Part shown: piece after piece, positions 1 through 8,499 of the stretch | Layout of the letters: every line of letters begins with the position of its first letter | How positions within the stretch are numbered: the stretch's first letter is position 1 | Notes under the pieces: generated by a model | Databases searched by the model: none | The model's input: only the letters and a program-made list of their open reading frames with translations | What the model was told of the DNA's origin: nothing | Position numbers and translations under genes: made by a program | From: Treponema primitia ZAS-2 | GTDB taxonomy: Bacteria; Spirochaetota; Spirochaetia; Treponematales; Breznakiellaceae | NCBI RefSeq assembly: GCF_000214375.1 | Contig: NC_015578.1 | Location: 248,001-312,000, forward strand | DNA length: 64,000 nt | Direction: 5' to 3'

Positions 1-966
1 ACATTTTCTATTGATGTTGACCTGCAGTGGAAAAGGGCGGTAGTAAACCCCGGGGAAGTCGGCGATGAGGGTACTCAAAAGGGTGAATTCACCGGTCTTA
101 AATTTAGCGACCTTACAGAATTTCTAGGGGGTGTTGAATTTAAAAACGTACCCGGATATTTATATGTGAGTGGTTTGGACAATGCTAATGCTACAATAGA
201 GCTCAAGGCGGAAATTTTAGGAACATCGAAAAAGACTGAAACACTCATACCATTAAAGGAAATAAAGCAATCACATAAGCTTGAGCTTAATTCGGACGTT
301 CCGGAGAAAAAAATCTATTCGGGAGCTATTCCCCCGGTTGAATTTTCTTTTCCCCTTGAAGATGTATTTAATGCCAAAGGTGATGTTACCCTGAAGTATG
401 AAATTAAGATTGTTCAGATGACAATGGATAATGATGGTACGCCAAAAGACCCAATCAAAATTGACCTGGTCATAGTCCTTCCCCTGGACTTCACTGTTCC
501 ACCAGCCCCGGCAGGAGTTAACTATAACTTTCCTGATCCTAAAACTGAAAATTTAATAAGCTATTATCCGCTGAACCTGTCTGCCCTTCCTGATCCGGAC
601 AGTAATGATGATATGCTTAACAGGGAGGAGGGCGAGGATAATTTGTTTGAGTCATTAAAAGAAGCGAAAATAATAATTAACCAAGTCCAAAATGACGTAA
701 TTGATGGCCTAATCCTGGCTGTCAAAACAAAAGATCCTGATCACAAAAAAGCCGAAGTAATACCATTAAATGATGGTAATTTTCAAATAATAACGTTTAC
801 TCCGAGCGACTTGGCCATTCCGTTTAATCCCGGGTTTTTGCTTCTTGTGAAAAGCTCAGATCCTAACCTAACGGTAAAACGGGTAGCAAGCGACGCTGAT
901 CCCAAATTTGATTTTAACCTAGCCTTACAAGCCAGGACCGACCTGAACATAAGCCAGAAATTTTAA
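1..966 (+). CDS. Hypothetical protein, 5'-truncated by window edge
   Basis: The reading frame is open from base 1, so the GTG at 166 is internal and the true start lies outside the window. About 321 residues are visible. The product is rich in Asp, Pro and beta-prone stretches and has no membrane segment in the visible part, which suits a secreted or periplasmic beta-rich protein. The stop is followed 12 bases later by a gene for a predicted outer-membrane barrel, so the two are probably co-transcribed and act at the envelope. I do not recognise the family and assign no function. Confidence 0.8.
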   Translation, partial: TFSIDVDLQWKRAVVNPGEVGDEGTQKGEFTGLKFSDLTEFLGGVEFKNVPGYLYVSGLDNANATIELKAEILGTSKKTETLIPLKEIKQSHKLELNSDVPEKKIYSGAIPPVEFSFPLEDVFNAKGDVTLKYEIKIVQMTMDNDGTPKDPIKIDLVIVLPLDFTVPPAPAGVNYNFPDPKTENLISYYPLNLSALPDPDSNDDMLNREEGEDNLFESLKEAKIIINQVQNDVIDGLILAVKTKDPDHKKAEVIPLNDGNFQIITFTPSDLAIPFNPGFLLLVKSSDPNLTVKRVASDADPKFDFNLALQARTDLNISQKF

Positions 967-978
967 GGAGCGGCGAAA

Positions 979-2403
979 ATGAAGAAATTAACATTATTTT
1001 TTATTATATCGTCATTGGCCTGGGGACTGTACGCTCAGGAAGCGCCGCTTGAAGAAGTTGTGGCGGAAAGTGAAGATACCGGGATTGTTCTAGATGATTC
1101 CCAGTCGGAATACTCTCAGTTGGAAGAAATAGCCGCTAAAGCTGCGGCGGAGGCTGAAGCTTCAGCTCTGGAGGCGGAGACTGAATTTGCCCAGGATGAA
1201 CCGGTTCAGGAAAAGAATCAATCTGCTCTGGCCAAATTCGGCGGTCAGGTGCTGGATTATTTCAATAAACCGGCAACCACCCGGCATAATGAACCTCTCC
1301 GGGGTGTTGAGTTTGGGTATGATTTTACCGGCGGGTTTGGGAATAGCCTTATCGGAACCGGTGATATTTTCAAAAAGAATATCGTCATAAACTTGAATAC
1401 CTGGAGTGATCAGATACAAGACCGGGGGGTTGATTTTGGCTTTGATTTTGACTTCCATACTTTCATCAATGTTAATATCGGAAAAGGCGCATGGGGGCTT
1501 GGGGAATTTATTAATAGCGACAGCCGCTTTGACATCAATCTGCCCAAAGACTTATTCGAACTCTTATCTAAGGGGAATTGGGATAACCACAACCAGTCCG
1601 GTAATTTTTCGGTATCCGGCGCCACTTTTGCGGAAGCGGGGTTAAAATGGTACGGGACCTTCCTGGACAAAAAGCTGCGGGTCGGTGTTGCCCCGGCTTG
1701 GTATCTTCCTTTGGTATATATTCCCAAATCCAGCCTTAGCTATGTCTTACAAGCTGATCCCAGTTTAAGGGTGGCTGTCAGCGGCGATATGGCGGTCTAT
1801 ATGCCCTTTTCCCTGGATCCCTTTGAACTTAAAGACCTAGGCGGCGCGGACATTTCTCTCAGCGGTGAATACGCCCTCTTCCCCATTATCGATGTGGGGA
1901 CTACGATAAGTCATATTCCCTTTGTTCCCGCCACCCTGTCCAATGGACAGACACTTACTTTCAGTAACGACATCATACCGGAGACAACCAATCTTTTAAG
2001 CGACTTTCCCGATATAGGAGATATCGACCCGGATACTTCAAGCTTTACCGATGCCAATAAGATAGTGCTGCGCCCCCTGCGGGTCGATTTTTATGTTCTT
2101 TACCGGCCCCTACGAAGGGATTTGCTGACCATTAAACCGAATATTGGGTTTACCGCAATAAACCCCAGTGAGGAAACGTATTTTAACGGCGCTATAGAGC
2201 TTCAGTTGAATCTGGCCCGTATCTTTTTCGTCCACCTGAATACCGGTATTGAGGAAGGGTATTGGAGGCATAAGCTGGGCTTTGCCCTTAACCTGCATGC
2301 CTTTGAACTGGACCTTGAAGGGGTATTGAAATCCCAGGATTATTTGAAGAGTTACCAGGCAAGCGGATTAGGCGTTACGCTTGGAATGAAAGTCGGGTTC
2401 TGA
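979..2403 (+). CDS. Predicted outer-membrane beta-barrel protein
   Basis: 474 residues. The N-terminus is a clear signal peptide (MKKLTLFFIISSLAWGLYAQ, cleavage probably after AQ near residue 20). An acidic Ala/Glu-rich segment (residues 21-80) follows, then a long beta-strand-rich domain with alternating hydrophobic and polar residues, ending in a terminal Phe (VGF) as is usual for barrel proteins inserted by BamA. A good ribosome site (AAGGAG) lies 9 bases before the ATG. It follows the upstream gene closely and is closed by a strong terminator. The barrel call is inference from composition and termini; no substrate can be named. Confidence 0.75.
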   Translation: MKKLTLFFIISSLAWGLYAQEAPLEEVVAESEDTGIVLDDSQSEYSQLEEIAAKAAAEAEASALEAETEFAQDEPVQEKNQSALAKFGGQVLDYFNKPATTRHNEPLRGVEFGYDFTGGFGNSLIGTGDIFKKNIVINLNTWSDQIQDRGVDFGFDFDFHTFINVNIGKGAWGLGEFINSDSRFDINLPKDLFELLSKGNWDNHNQSGNFSVSGATFAEAGLKWYGTFLDKKLRVGVAPAWYLPLVYIPKSSLSYVLQADPSLRVAVSGDMAVYMPFSLDPFELKDLGGADISLSGEYALFPIIDVGTTISHIPFVPATLSNGQTLTFSNDIIPETTNLLSDFPDIGDIDPDTSSFTDANKIVLRPLRVDFYVLYRPLRRDLLTIKPNIGFTAINPSEETYFNGAIELQLNLARIFFVHLNTGIEEGYWRHKLGFALNLHAFELDLEGVLKSQDYLKSYQASGLGVTLGMKVGF

Positions 2404-2446
2404 CAGAGCCGCCCGAACAGGGACTGGCTAGAGCCTTTGCATAATG

Positions 2447-2475
2447 AAAACCCAGGACAGGCGCCTGGGTTTTTT
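2447..2475 (+). terminator. Rho-independent terminator
   Basis: A 6-bp CCCAGG/CCTGGG stem (extended by A/T pairs) with a 7-nt loop is followed by six T residues. It lies 44 bases after the barrel gene stop and ends that transcription unit before the tRNA. Confidence 0.9.
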
Positions 2476-2534
2476 ATTCGTTCAGGAAACAGTAGGAAAA
2501 GTTCCGCTTCTATGGTAATATAAGCCCCGTATTT

Positions 2535-2608
2535 GCGACACTAGCTCATCCGGATAGAGCAACGGCCTTCTAAGCCGTAGGTGGTGGGTTCGAGTCCCGC
2601 GTGTCGCG
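2535..2608 (+). tRNA. tRNA-Arg (anticodon UCU)
   Basis: A complete cloverleaf can be folded by hand: acceptor GCGACAC (2535-2541) with GTGTCGC (2601-2607), D stem GCTC/GAGC, anticodon stem ACGGC/GCCGT with loop CTTCTAA, T stem GTGGG/CCCGC with loop TTCGAGT, and discriminator G. Anticodon TCT (2569-2571) reads AGA codons. CCA is not encoded. Its last 18 bases plus one are copied 204 bp downstream. Confidence 0.95.
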
Positions 2609-2813
2609 TCGCAATTTGGCATCGCCAAATTGCGTTGGAGAAAATTGCATCGCAATTTTCTCCACACTAACAAGTATAGGGGGGGACTCGAAGGGAGTGA
2701 GCGCCGACCGAAAGGGAGGAAAAGGCGGCAGGATGCCGCCGGCAGCGAACTCCCCGGCCTGGAGGGGTGAGGCAGGACGCCGAACCCCGGAAGGCGAGTC
2801 CCGCGTGTCGCGT
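2591..2813 (+). repeat. tRNA 3'-end duplication enclosing a palindrome-rich 204-bp insertion
   Basis: The 19-mer CGAGTCCCGCGTGTCGCGT, the end of the tRNA-Arg gene, occurs at 2591-2609 and again at 2795-2813. Between the copies lie a perfect 11-bp inverted repeat with ATC loop (2610-2634), a perfect 13-bp inverted repeat also with ATC loop (2636-2664), and a 7-bp GC hairpin (2724-2740). GGGACTCG at 2683-2690 is complementary to CGAGTCCC of the second copy. It resembles a small mobile or recombined element that has used the tRNA 3' end as target, and it abuts the start of mtnA. Confidence 0.8.
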
Positions 2814-2816
2814 TTT

Positions 2817-3935
2817 ATGAACGTAAACGGAAAGCATTATCGTACCATCTGGCTCAAGGAAGAGGATAAGCGGGTTGTACAAATAATCAACCAGCTTGTT
2901 CTGCCCCATAAATTTGAAATTTTGGATTTACATAGGGTCGAAGATGTCCGCCGGGCAATCAAGGACATGTATGTCCGGGGCGCCGGGCTTATCGGGGCTG
3001 CGGCAGCTTATGGCATGTACTTAGCGGCCCTGGAAGCCTCCGACTCCGCCTTTGAGCGTGACCTGCTTGCCTCAGCCCAGATATTGAAGGCCACCCGTCC
3101 CACTGCAAGCAACCTGGCCTGGGCAGTGGATGCCATGCTGGCAAAACTTACCGGCCCTTCCGGTGATATGGAACAGAAACGGGTGGAAGCCCGCAGTCTC
3201 GCCGGGGAAATCGCCGACCAGGATGCGGAGTACTGCCGGAACATCGGCCTTCACGGAGCGGAAATCATAGCCGGCATAGCGGAAAAGAAGAAGGGCGAAA
3301 CCGTCAATATACTGACCCACTGCAATGCAGGGTGGCTGGCCTTTGTGGATTACGGTTCCGCCCTGTCCCCGGTTTATACAGCCTTTGACCGGGGTATCAA
3401 GGTCCATGTCTGGGTTGACGAGACCCGCCCCCGGAACCAGGGCGCGAGTCTGACTGCCTGGGAACTGGCCCAGCACGGGGTAAGCCACGACCTTATCCCG
3501 GATAACGCCGGGGGCCACCTGATGCAGCACGGCATGGTAGATATGGTGATCACCGGGGCGGACCGGGTGACCCGCTGCGGGGATGCGGCGAATAAAATCG
3601 GTACCTACCTTAAGGCGGTGGCGGCCAAAGAAAACGGGGTTCCCTTTTATGTGGCCCTGCCTTCGTCAACCTTTGATTTTACCATGCGGGACGGTCTCCG
3701 GGAGATTCCCATTGAAGAGCGGGATGCTGCGGAAGTGCGATATGTCAGCGGAAAAACCTCAGGGGGCATTATAGAAACGGTGCAAATTTGCCCGGACGCC
3801 ACTCCGGCCCGGAACTGGGGCTTTGACGTAACCCCTGGCCGGTACATTCGTGCCCTGATAAGCGAGCGTGGTGTCTGTGAGGCTTCGGAACGGGGCATAC
3901 TTTCCCTGTACCCGGAAAGGGCGGCCAATGGTTAA
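2817..3935 (+). CDS. mtnA: S-methyl-5-thioribose-1-phosphate isomerase
   Basis: 372 residues from the ATG at 2817, which aligns with the usual family start (MNVNGKHYRTIWL). The upstream in-frame extension runs through the tRNA and repeat and is rejected. The enzyme converts 5-methylthioribose-1-phosphate to 5-methylthioribulose-1-phosphate in the cytoplasm. Family marks seen are VRGAGLIGAAAAYG, THCNAG with the catalytic Cys169, TRPRNQGASLTAWEL, and GADRVTRCGDAANKIGTY with the catalytic Asp249. It overlaps the next gene by 8 bases. No convincing Shine-Dalgarno site precedes the start; the tRNA-derived repeat ends only 3 bases upstream, so the insertion may have replaced the native leader. Confidence 0.95.
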   Translation: MNVNGKHYRTIWLKEEDKRVVQIINQLVLPHKFEILDLHRVEDVRRAIKDMYVRGAGLIGAAAAYGMYLAALEASDSAFERDLLASAQILKATRPTASNLAWAVDAMLAKLTGPSGDMEQKRVEARSLAGEIADQDAEYCRNIGLHGAEIIAGIAEKKKGETVNILTHCNAGWLAFVDYGSALSPVYTAFDRGIKVHVWVDETRPRNQGASLTAWELAQHGVSHDLIPDNAGGHLMQHGMVDMVITGADRVTRCGDAANKIGTYLKAVAAKENGVPFYVALPSSTFDFTMRDGLREIPIEERDAAEVRYVSGKTSGGIIETVQICPDATPARNWGFDVTPGRYIRALISERGVCEASERGILSLYPERAANG

Positions 3936-4545
3936 GGATGGGTATGTTAAGTATAGGGCGATTCACACTCCTGCTGGGGCGACTGAAAGCCCTCTCTGGG
4001 CGCAGCTTAATGAAGCCCGTACCCGGCTCCACGATCTCGGCTTGGTGGGAGAATATCCCGGCGGACCGGGTTATGGTAATGTTAGTGTGCGCCTCGGGGA
4101 GAATGATTTTTTAATCAGCGGAACTGCTACCGGAGAAAAACGGGTCCTTACAATCAACGAGTATTCCTGGGTCAGTTCTTTTGACATTGAAAAAAACACC
4201 GTTACTACCAAAGGGCCGGTTCAGGCATCCTCGGAATCCATGACCCATGGCGCTGTTTACCGGGCCTTTCCCGGCGCCGTCTCGGTATTGCACATCCACA
4301 GCCGGAAAATCTTTGACGGAATGCTCCGGGATGGGTACCCTTCCACTCCGGCGGGTGCAGCTTATGGAACGCCGGAAATAGCCCTGGCGATCAGTGACTG
4401 TGTTGCCCGGTTGGGAAAACCCAGCGGGGTCATTGTCATGGCGGGCCATGACGAGGGGGTCATCGCCTGGGGGCCCGGTATTGATAAAGCCCTTGATCTG
4501 GTATTGGAGCTTTGCACTAAATATAAGCTAGACGCTAAAAACTGA
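3928..4545 (+). CDS. Class II aldolase, probable methylthioribulose-1-phosphate aldolase (Ald2-like)
   Basis: 205 residues from ATG 3928, behind an AAAGG site and overlapping mtnA. It is a class II aldolase/adducin-fold protein: GNVSVR (50-55), Glu103 and the zinc ligands His122 and His124 (HIH) and His174 (AGHDEG) are all in place as in FucA. The family contains both the methylthioribulose-phosphate dehydratase MtnB and aldolases that cleave methylthioribulose-1-phosphate to DHAP and methylthioacetaldehyde (the DHAP shunt). No mtnC, mtnD or mtnE lies nearby, and the set mtnA-aldolase-mtnP matches the shunt better than the full Met salvage pathway. The family is certain; the exact reaction is inferred from context. 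Confidence 0.8.
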   Translation: MVKDGYVKYRAIHTPAGATESPLWAQLNEARTRLHDLGLVGEYPGGPGYGNVSVRLGENDFLISGTATGEKRVLTINEYSWVSSFDIEKNTVTTKGPVQASSESMTHGAVYRAFPGAVSVLHIHSRKIFDGMLRDGYPSTPAGAAYGTPEIALAISDCVARLGKPSGVIVMAGHDEGVIAWGPGIDKALDLVLELCTKYKLDAKN

Positions 4546-4587
4546 AGTTTTTGGAAATTATCACATAAGGGAATAAGGAGCAAAATT

Positions 4588-5334
4588 ATGGCAGTAATCG
4601 GTATAATCGGCGGCAGCGGCCTGGATAACCCGGACATTTTTTCCAATCCTCGGGACGAGAAGCTTACTACCCCCTATGGAGAACCCTCGTCGCCTTTGAA
4701 GCACGGGACCATTGGAGGCACAGAGGTGGTGCTCCTGGGCCGCCACGGGCGGGAGCATACCATACCACCCACCCAGGTAAATTACCGGGCGAACATTGCG
4801 GCCCTTAAAGCGGTGGGATGTACCCACATTGTAGCTACCACCGCCGTAGGGTCCCTGCGGGAAGAAATAGGCCGGGGGGATCTGGTTATCATTGATCAGT
4901 TTATCGACTTTACCAAACAGCGGAAGATGACCTTTCACGAGTCTTTTGAGCCCCATAATCCCGTGCATACCCCCATGGCGGATCCCTACGACAGCCGGCT
5001 CCGGTCTATCCTGATAGCCCAGTGTAAAAAGCAAAACTACCGTTTCCATGAAAAAGGAACCGTGGTGACCATCGAAGGCCCCCGGTTTTCTACCCGTTCT
5101 GAATCCCACATGTTCCGCACCCTGGGGGCGGACATCATCAACATGTCCATCTCCACCGAAACCATTCTGGCAAATGAGATCGGCATACCCTACGCCGCAG
5201 TGGCCATGAGCACCGACTACGATTCATGGAGAACCGACGAGGAGCCGGTAAGCTGGGAGGCCATTTCAAAGGTTTTTGCGGAAAACGCAGAAAAGGTAAC
5301 GACTCTGCTGACCGGGATTATTCCGCAGATATAG
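4588..5334 (+). CDS. mtnP: S-methyl-5'-thioadenosine phosphorylase
   Basis: 248 residues, the normal length. An AAGGAG site lies 8 bases before the ATG. It splits methylthioadenosine with phosphate into adenine and methylthioribose-1-phosphate, the substrate of MtnA. Seen: the GGSGLDN phosphate loop at the N-terminus, GRHGREH, TTAVGSLREEI, EGPRFSTRSES, the INMS purine/ribose region, and STDYDSW carrying the base-binding Asp pair. It is the last gene of the three-gene salvage operon, 42 bases after the aldolase. MTA is the by-product of polyamine and autoinducer synthesis, so the operon recycles its adenine and carbon. Confidence 0.95.
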   Translation: MAVIGIIGGSGLDNPDIFSNPRDEKLTTPYGEPSSPLKHGTIGGTEVVLLGRHGREHTIPPTQVNYRANIAALKAVGCTHIVATTAVGSLREEIGRGDLVIIDQFIDFTKQRKMTFHESFEPHNPVHTPMADPYDSRLRSILIAQCKKQNYRFHEKGTVVTIEGPRFSTRSESHMFRTLGADIINMSISTETILANEIGIPYAAVAMSTDYDSWRTDEEPVSWEAISKVFAENAEKVTTLLTGIIPQI

Positions 5335-5384
5335 TGGAGAGGGTCCCTGGTTTAGTCCCGACTCGTCTTCCCACGGATAAAAAG

Positions 5385-5449
5385 TTGTTCATAAAATGAA
5401 CAAAGTAGCGGTTGAATGCTTGACATGTTTTATAAAAGACTGCTATGTT
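5385..5449 (+). promoter_or_regulatory. Candidate operator and sigma70-type promoter at edge of glycan island
   Basis: A perfect 8-bp inverted repeat TTGTTCAT-AAA-ATGAACAA (5385-5403) is followed by TTGACA (5420-5425), an 18-bp spacer and TATGTT (5444-5449). The arrangement suits a regulated promoter reading into the polysaccharide locus. No protein can be named as its binder. Confidence 0.45.
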
Positions 5450-5558
5450 TACCCATAATTTTATTCTAAAATGGGAGTGGTAAGGGTGCATTTACGTAGG
5501 GAGACATATAAAACACCAATAAATCTCTATCTAGTACGAAAGTACTTGTTATCTGTTA

Positions 5559-5578
5559 CCCCCCCCCCCCCCCCCCCC
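5559..5578 (+). repeat. Poly-C tract (20 C) in the 5335-5909 intergenic stretch
   Basis: Twenty consecutive C residues sit in otherwise AT-rich DNA. A 90-codon frame (5471-5743) runs across the tract, but it has no recognisable homology and is probably not a gene. Length change of such a tract could switch translation or promoter spacing, or the tract may be an assembly artefact. The rest of the 575-base gap holds the promoter at 5385-5449 and a palindrome at 5813. Confidence 0.7.
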
Positions 5579-5812
5579 ACGAAATATAATTGTTTATATA
5601 GCAAAGAATTAGCTCAATTATCTGATATTGTAATTTCTCAAAATGCGCCAGTTCCCATAATGGGTTATTGGCTTTTTTATATGCCCTTTCCATCCATGCG
5701 AAGGGGTATCGGCTTTAAGGAGTCGGAACAGCAACCGGATTAAGTTCCCGATGCTGTTACGGCGCACGGGGAATTATCTGCGGTAATACAAGAAAAAAAA
5801 CGGGTACAAGAG

Positions 5813-5825
5813 GTGTACTGTACAC
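5813..5825. promoter_or_regulatory. 13-bp palindrome, possible operator
   Basis: GTGTAC-T-GTACAC is a perfect palindrome around one central base, 85 bases before the next gene. It looks like a binding site for a dimeric regulator, but there is no second copy nearby to support this. Confidence 0.3.
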
Positions 5826-5909
5826 TAGGAGTAAATTTGCCCTGGCGATAACACAAACAGTATCCGGTATCGATCTTTATAAATGGGGGGATCGGAGGGG
5901 GTAAAAGGC

Positions 5910-6401
5910 ATGTTTTTGGATTTATTTAAGAAGAATATTATCAATCAAATCGTGGCGGCGGATGACGGCAGGGTTCTGCATAGTCCTGTGGAACCCTATT
6001 TTCATGCTTTTACTGGGGAGTTCTCCCAAGGCATGCCCTTTACCTTTTATTTTGAGGAAAAAAATAAGCCGATTATGTTCGTCTACGACTCGACCCCAAT
6101 TGACCGGCGTTCCAGCCATGCCTTGTTTCTTGAGCGCTGTGAGGAGATAAAGGTAAACATTCTACCCATCACCAACTTTATTCAGAAACTTACCGATGAT
6201 GGATATGTAACGGTACGGCCCCTGGACTTTACTGACCGTCCGGAATTACCCCCTGATTATGCCAACCTGTGGCGCAAATATAAACAATTTTACAGTGATG
6301 TTATGAACGGGCTATCCTTTGCCTGCTTTTCACGGTTTGTGCCAGAGCAAAAGTTGTACGATGTTTGGATCAAGTTTAATCCCAAGGTGCTGGCGGGATA
6401 A
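5910..6401 (+). CDS. Hypothetical protein (duplicated C-terminal segment)
   Basis: 163 residues from ATG 5910, chosen because GGAGGGGG stands 9 bases upstream; the ATG at 5883 has no ribosome site. The protein is soluble, with many aromatic residues and a conserved-looking block (residues 86-163) containing NLWRKYKQFY and FACFSRFVPEQKLYD. That block is present a second time as a truncated copy at 8500-8734. Base composition is closer to the backbone than to the AT-rich genes that follow. I do not recognise the family. Confidence 0.65.
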   Translation: MFLDLFKKNIINQIVAADDGRVLHSPVEPYFHAFTGEFSQGMPFTFYFEEKNKPIMFVYDSTPIDRRSSHALFLERCEEIKVNILPITNFIQKLTDDGYVTVRPLDFTDRPELPPDYANLWRKYKQFYSDVMNGLSFACFSRFVPEQKLYDVWIKFNPKVLAG

Positions 6402-6524
6402 AAGGGTGTTCAGTAGATGCTGGGTAGACAGGGGTAAACGGCTTATCAGCGCGGTGAAAATGTCGTATTTGGCATCTATAGTATCAATTGCAGTAGACTT
6501 AAAAAAAGGGGAATTTTGCATATA

Positions 6525-7451
6525 ATGAAAATAACCAAAAGCTTAAGACAAATTATAAAATGGTTCGTACCATTTGGAATAATCGAATATCGATATAAAA
6601 AATCAGGGCGCTTAAATGCAGAACGAATACAAAAAGGAAATGATATAGCGATATATTTTAAAAACCTGGATAGAGATAATCAAGACCCAGAAATAGTCAA
6701 AATTATTGAATATCTTGAAAGAAACCAATGTTCTATGTATCCATATGAATTTACAAAGAAGTGTTTTTCAGAAAATATTGTCATATATATGGATAAAATA
6801 TGTAAAATGAACTATGTATTACATGAAAATAAACGGATGTATTTTCCAAAAAACTGGGAAGCAAATCAAATCCGGGAATATTATAACTGGCTTTTAATGG
6901 AACAAGATGTAGATTCGCCACATCGTTATGATACAGCAGTATTTCGTGTTCAAGAGGGTGATGTTATCGCAGATTTAGGGACAGCAGAAGGATTCTTTGC
7001 ATTGTCTAATGTTGAAAAAGCAAAGAAAATATATTTGTTTGAATGTGATAATAAATGGCTTAGAGCATTAAAAAAGACATTTGAACCATGGCAAGAAAAG
7101 GTAAGTATAGTAAATAAATATATTTCAGATACTACATCCAAGAATTATATAACTTTAGACGATTTTCTGGACGGAAAGGAAATTAATTTTATAAAGGCTG
7201 ATATTGAGGGAGCCGAAATAGCACTTTTAAGGGGTGCAAAAAAGACCTTGTTAAATCAAAAGAAATTACAATTCTCTCTTTGTACTTATCATCGACAAAA
7301 TGATGCAGAGGAAATTAATCAGATATTAACCCAAAATGGTTTTACTACTGAATATTCAAAAGGCTATATTATAACTATATTTGATAGGGATTCAAAAGAA
7401 CCTTATTTAAGAAGGGGTATAATCAGAGCAAAGAATAATGAAAGTATATAA
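6525..7451 (+). CDS. FkbM-family SAM-dependent methyltransferase
   Basis: 308 residues from ATG 6525; a TTG nine bases earlier is less likely, because AGGGGA is spaced about 11 bases from the ATG. The SAM-binding Rossmann region is seen as VIADLGTAEGFFAL (residues about 144-157), and the FkbM signature FIKADIEGAEIALLRGA follows near residues 218-234. The N-terminal 140 residues are a variable domain. It probably O-methylates a sugar of the surface glycan made by the genes downstream. The gene is strongly AT-rich with AAA/ATA codon preference, unlike the backbone, and sits between the two copies of the 235-bp repeat. Confidence 0.8.
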   Translation: MKITKSLRQIIKWFVPFGIIEYRYKKSGRLNAERIQKGNDIAIYFKNLDRDNQDPEIVKIIEYLERNQCSMYPYEFTKKCFSENIVIYMDKICKMNYVLHENKRMYFPKNWEANQIREYYNWLLMEQDVDSPHRYDTAVFRVQEGDVIADLGTAEGFFALSNVEKAKKIYLFECDNKWLRALKKTFEPWQEKVSIVNKYISDTTSKNYITLDDFLDGKEINFIKADIEGAEIALLRGAKKTLLNQKKLQFSLCTYHRQNDAEEINQILTQNGFTTEYSKGYIITIFDRDSKEPYLRRGIIRAKNNESI

Positions 7452-8480
7452 GAATTATTGTAATAGTGATAATAAATGTGATAGTTTTAAAAAAAGCAAT
7501 GAAACGTTGAAGGAAATAAAACTTTATTTACAAAGATGTACTTCATATATTAAAGAAATAGATTCTGTGTTTAAAAAGCAAAAATTAGCTCATTTGTAAA
7601 TAATTATAACGAATAGAGCTGAAACTTTTTATGAAGCGCTTCAACGAGTTTTGTTTACTAATCAATTAATATGGCGGGAGGGACATTCTTTTATAGGGTT
7701 GAGGCATTTAGATAAAATACTCTATCCATATTATGAACATGATATAAATAATCGTTTGATCACTAAAGAAGATGCATATAAATTCATAAACATTTTCTTA
7801 TAATTCTTCATAAGTATTATAAGTATAAAAGCCATGTTCTGCTTGTAGATACTGGGCAGATAATAATTTTGGGTGGGTTTGATCAAAATCAGATGCAAAC
7901 AATATTTGTTATCTTGATTTTATAAATCCACTACAAGATATATTATTTTCTGAAAACACTTACGATATTTCTTATAGTGATTTTGTTGTAGAGTATAAAC
8001 AGCGATTGCAGACCTATATTCAAAAATGTTTGATTGATGTCTATAAACTTTCCTATGAAAGCGCTCCATTATTATCTTTGTTTATGTCTGAATGTAACGA
8101 TAAAAACATGGATATTTCAGAAGGTGGTGCAAAATATAATAATTAGGGAATAACTACTGTTGCTTTGACTAATACTATTAATTCTTTAATAAATATAAAA
8201 AATATGTCCATGATTTTAAAATTCTAACTATGTCCGAATTAAAAACTATGATATTAAATAATTATAGTGGTAGAGAAAATGTGCAAAATTATTTCAGAAC
8301 GAACAGATGCGCTACGGTGTTGATAATGATGAGGTTTTAACGCTTACAAACGATATACTTAAATTCACAACAAAAATAATTAAAGAAAATGCCCCAAATA
8401 ATACAACCTGTAAGGTTAAATTTAGACTTAGTTCTCCAAACTATATTTCAGAATCTCATAATTTAGATGGTAGAAAGAAA
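7438..8480 (+). pseudogene. Decayed glycyl radical enzyme (pyruvate formate-lyase family)
   Basis: Starting from an ATG that overlaps the preceding gene, one frame reads through an in-frame TAA near 7597 into RAETFYEALQRVLFTNQLIW, GLRHLDKILYPYYEHD and KEDAYKFINIFL, all typical of the PFL-family catalytic domain. It then shifts frame to HKYYKYKSHVLLVDTGQIII and ILGGFD, then to NPLQDILFSEN, ESAPLLSLFMSEC and ISEGGAKYNN, then to MSELKTMILNNYSG. Several stops, at least three frame changes and an internal deletion show that it is dead. The C-terminal glycyl-radical loop is missing, lost at the junction with the repeat at 8500. PFL-like proteins are sometimes found in glycan loci; the original role here is unknown. 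Confidence 0.8.
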
Positions 8481-8499
8481 ATATGCTATTTGCAGTTCA

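Noticed and set aside
2601..2816. In-frame extension of mtnA back to GTG 2601
   Set aside because: It would translate the tRNA end and the palindromic repeat; homology to MtnA begins at ATG 2817.
4546..4587. Possible riboswitch or attenuator before mtnP
   Set aside because: Only 42 bases with no stem-loop; ordinary intergenic space with a ribosome site.
5471..5743. 90-codon frame across the 20-C tract
   Set aside because: No homology, no ribosome site, and the Pro run comes only from the homopolymer.
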